Assembly (NCBI RefSeq): GCF_029227915.1
Contig: NC_079882.1
Location: 124,001-188,000 of the forward strand
Origin: Hydractinia symbiolongicarpus
Taxonomy: Eukaryota > Cnidaria > Hydrozoa > Anthoathecata > Hydractiniidae
Reading direction: 5' to 3'
DNA length: 64,000 nucleotides
Every line of letters begins with the position of its first letter. The first letter of the stretch is position 1. Positions 61,741 to 64,000 of this stretch are shown here, one piece after another. A program made the position numbers and the translations under genes. Under the pieces are notes generated by a model, which was not told the origin of the DNA, searched no databases, and saw only the letters and a list, made by a program, of their open reading frames with translations.

Positions 61741-63364
61741 GTTTTCGTTTCCCGGCGATTAAACTTCTTTTTTTCAGCGTCTCATCAAAAATAAAATTTT
61801 TTTTGAAAACTACAAGTCTCATGCGTTTTAGTGATGAAAAAATAATTTAAAAAATCGTTCGGGAAATGAGTTTACTCCTTGGGTACTTTCTTTGTATACT
61901 TTTGACTATACGCGCCGAGTCCGAGATTTACGGGAAATCGCGTGTTTTCGTTTGCCGGCGATTAAACTTCTTTTTTTCAGCGTCTCATCAAAAATAAAAA
62001 ATTTTTTGAAAACTACAAGTCTCATGCGTTTTACTGGTAAAAAAATAATTTAAAAAATCGTTCGGAAAATGAGTTTACTCCCTGGGTAATTTCTTTGTAT
62101 ACTTCTGACTAAACGGGCCGAGTCAGGGATTTACGGAAAATCGCGGGTTTCCGTTTGCCGGCGATTAAACTTCCTTTTGTCAGCGTCTCATTAAAAATGA
62201 AAACAATTTTGAAAACTACAAGTCTCATGCGTTTTAGTGCTGAAAAAATAATTTAAAAAATCGTTCGGAAAATGAGTTTACTCCCTGGGTAATTTCTTTG
62301 TATACTTTTGACTATACGGGCCGAGTTCGGGATTTACGGGAAATCGCGGGTTTTCGTTTGCCGGCGATTAACCTTCTTTTATTCAGCGTCTCATCAAAAA
62401 TGAAAACATTTTTGAAAATTACAAGTCTCATGCGCTTTAGTAATGAAAAAATAATTTAAAAAATCGTTCGGGAAATGAGTTTACTCCCTGGGTACTTTCT
62501 TTGTATACTTTTGACTATACGGGCCGAGTCCGAGATTTACGGGAAATCGCGTGTTTTCGTTTGCCGGCGATTAAACTTCTTTTTTTCAGCGTCTCATCAA
62601 AAATAAAATTTTTTTTGAAAACTACAAGTCTCATGCGTATTACTGGTGAAAAAATAATTTAAAAAATCGTTCGGAAAATGAGTTTACTCCCTGGGTAATT
62701 TCTTTGTATACTTTTGACTATACGGGCCGAGTTCGGGATTTACGGGAAATCGCGGGTTTTCGTTTCCCGGCGATTAAACTTCTTTTTTTCAGCGTCTCAT
62801 CAAAAATAAAATTTTTTTTGAAAACTACAAGTCTCATGCGTTTTACTGGTGAAAAAATAATTTAAAAAATCGTTCAGAAAATGAGTTTACTCCCTGGGTA
62901 CTTTCTTTGTATAGTTTTGACTATACGGGCCGAGTCCGGGATTTACGGGAAATCGCGGGTTTTCGTTTGCCGGCGATTAAACATCTTTTATTCAGCGTCT
63001 CATCGAAAATGAAAATTTTTTTGAAAACTACAAGTCTCATGCGTTTTAGTGATGAAAAAATAATTTAAAAAATCGTTCGGGAAATGAGTTTACTCCTTGG
63101 GTACTTTCTTTGTATACTTTTGACTATACGCGCCGAGTCCGAGATTTACGGGAAATCGCGTGTTTTCGTTTGCCGGCGATTAAACTTCTTTTTTTCAGCG
63201 TCTCATCAAAAATAAAAATTTTTTTGAAAACTACAAGTCTCATGCGTTTTACTGGTAAAAAAATAATTTAAAAAATCGTTCGGAAAATGAGTTTACTCCC
63301 TGGGTAATTTCTTTGTATACTTCTGACTAAACGGGCCGAGTCAGGGATTTACGGAAAATCGCGG
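61741..63364. repeat. Right-hand subfamily: 1,624-bp duplication, copy 2
   Basis: The monomer at 61,701 is a chimera. Its head (GACTAAACGGG, GTCAGGG, ACGGAAAATCG) comes from the GTCAGGG type and its body (TTTCCCGGCG, TTTTTTTCAG, AATAAAATTTT) from the junction monomer at 60,060. This places the breakpoint at about 61,732-61,745. The duplication shifted the 6-monomer phase by two, so ACGCGCCGAG monomers fall at 60,280, 61,498, 61,904 and 63,122. Removing the duplicate restores a clean 6-monomer periodicity. Confidence 0.87.
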
Positions 63365-64000
63365 GTTTCCGTTTGCCGGCGATTAAACTTCCTTTTGTCA
63401 GCGTCTCATTAAAAATGAAAACAATTTTGAAAACTACAAGTCTCATGCGTTTTAGTGCTGAAAAAATAATTTAAAAAATCGTAGGGAAAATGAGTTTACT
63501 CCCTGGGTAATTTCTTTGTATACTTTTGACTATACGGGCCGAGTTCGGGTTTTACGGGAAATCGCGGGTTTTCGTTTGCCGGCGATTAACCTTCTTTTAT
63601 TCAGCGTCTCATCAAAAATGAAAACATTTTTGAAAATTACAAGTCTCATGCGCTTTAGTAATGAAAAAATAATTTAAAAAATCGTTCGGGAAATGAGTTT
63701 ACTCCCTGGGTACTTTCTTTGTATACTTTTGACTATACGGGCCGAGTCCGAGATTTACGGGAAATCGCGTGTTTTCGTTTGCCGGCGATTAAACTTCTTT
63801 TTTTCAGCGTCTCACCAAAAATAAAATTTTTTTTTAAAACTACAAGTCTCATGCGTTTTACTGGTGAAAAAATAATTTAAAAAATCGTTCGGAAAATGAG
63901 TTTACTCCCTGGGTAATTTCTTTGTATACTTTTGACTATACGGGCCGAGTTCGGGATTTACGGGAAATCGCGGGTTTTCGTTTGCCGGCGATTAAACTTC
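63365..64000. repeat. Continuation of the 6-monomer unit, cut by the window end
   Basis: The GTCAGGG monomer that begins at 63,325 continues with its normal tail (TTCCTTTTGTCAG). It is followed by the GCGCTTTAGTAATG monomer (63,528), the CGAGTCCGAG monomer (63,731) and the start of a CGAGTTCGGG monomer (63,934). Small changes against earlier copies are ATCGTAGGGAAAATG (63,478), GGGTTTTAC (63,548), CTCACCAAAAATAAAA and GCGTTTTACTGG in place of GCGTATTACTGG. The array clearly continues beyond 64,000. Confidence 0.85.

Larger units (their letters stand above)
1..64000. repeat. Tandem satellite DNA array, ~203-bp monomer, whole window
   Basis: The word GACTAT followed by a GC-rich head recurs every 202-204 bp from the first base to the last (for example 1, 203, 406, 609, 812), giving about 315 head-to-tail monomers in one orientation. 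No inverted monomer, transposon, low-copy spacer or array edge was found. Monomers differ by point changes, 1-2 bp indels and a few larger ones, and the variants recur in blocks, which shows higher-order organisation by unequal exchange or conversion. Such arrays are known from eukaryotic centromeric, pericentromeric and subtelomeric heterochromatin; which of these applies here cannot be read from the sequence. I do not recognise the family. Neither strand carries a credible gene, tRNA, rRNA or ncRNA. Confidence 0.98.

Noticed and set aside
1-64000. CRISPR array
   Set aside because: The repeat is ~203 bp with no unique spacers between short repeats; all the sequence is part of the repeated unit.
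1-64000. Bacterial or phage origin of the sequence
   Set aside because: 64 kb of gene-free ~203-bp tandem repeat with nested higher-order structure is not known from prokaryotic genomes and fits eukaryotic heterochromatin.

Overview
The whole 64 kb window is one uninterrupted, head-to-tail array of a single satellite DNA family. The monomer is about 203 bp, giving roughly 315 copies, all in the same orientation. I see no protein-coding gene, RNA gene, transposon, CRISPR array or single-copy spacer. The short open frames on the + strand are by-products of the monomer: 203 is not a multiple of 3, so the frame shifts at every unit and the frames die in the AT-rich block. Arrays of this length and monomer size, with layered higher-order repeats, are typical of eukaryotic heterochromatin (centromeric, pericentromeric or subtelomeric). 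I cannot name the organism, because nothing but satellite is present and I do not recognise the monomer.

Each monomer (taking GACTAT as its start) has a GC-rich, CpG-rich head of about 60 bp and an AT-rich body of about 110 bp. A mixed tail of about 35 bp runs into the next GACTAT. The head carries up to four GGG runs (a possible G-quadruplex) followed by a GCCGGC palindrome. The body carries A/T tracts and an almost invariant AATAATTTAAAAAATCG block. A hand count of one typical monomer gave about 37% GC and 13 CpG sites.

Monomers fall into recurring types, named here by their heads: P (GCCGGCCGAG), Q (GCGGGCCGAGTCTGGG), R (ACGGGCCGACTCC), S (ACGGGCCGAGTCC), T (GCGGGCCGACTCCGGGGTTCAC), U (ACAGGCCGAG), V (CGAGTACGGGATTTACAAG), W (ACGGGACGAG) and Y (ACGGCCGAG, 1 bp short).

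Layout: three related long blocks lie at 1-8.7 kb (A), 12.8-20.8 kb (B) and 22.7-28.3 kb (C). They share the same order of monomer types, with offsets near 12,990 bp (A to B) and 6,902-7,307 bp (B to C), and differ by whole-monomer gains and losses. Between and after them are recent tandem duplications of whole numbers of monomers: 11 at 8.7-12.8 kb, 8 at 28.3-31.6 kb, 15 at 33.9-39.7 kb, a 5-mer U-Y-Q-P-P unit up to 42.2 kb, 6 at 42.4-44.8 kb, 8 at 50.2-53.4 kb, 7 at 55.4-58.2 kb and 4 at 58.0-59.7 kb. At 60,060 an abnormal 220-bp monomer marks an abrupt change to a different subfamily, which fills 60.1-64 kb as a 6-monomer unit interrupted by a 1,624-bp out-of-phase duplication.

All positions were counted by hand and may be off by 1-2 bp. 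Duplication edges are uncertain by tens of bp because breakpoints fall in identical sequence. No percent identities were computed.
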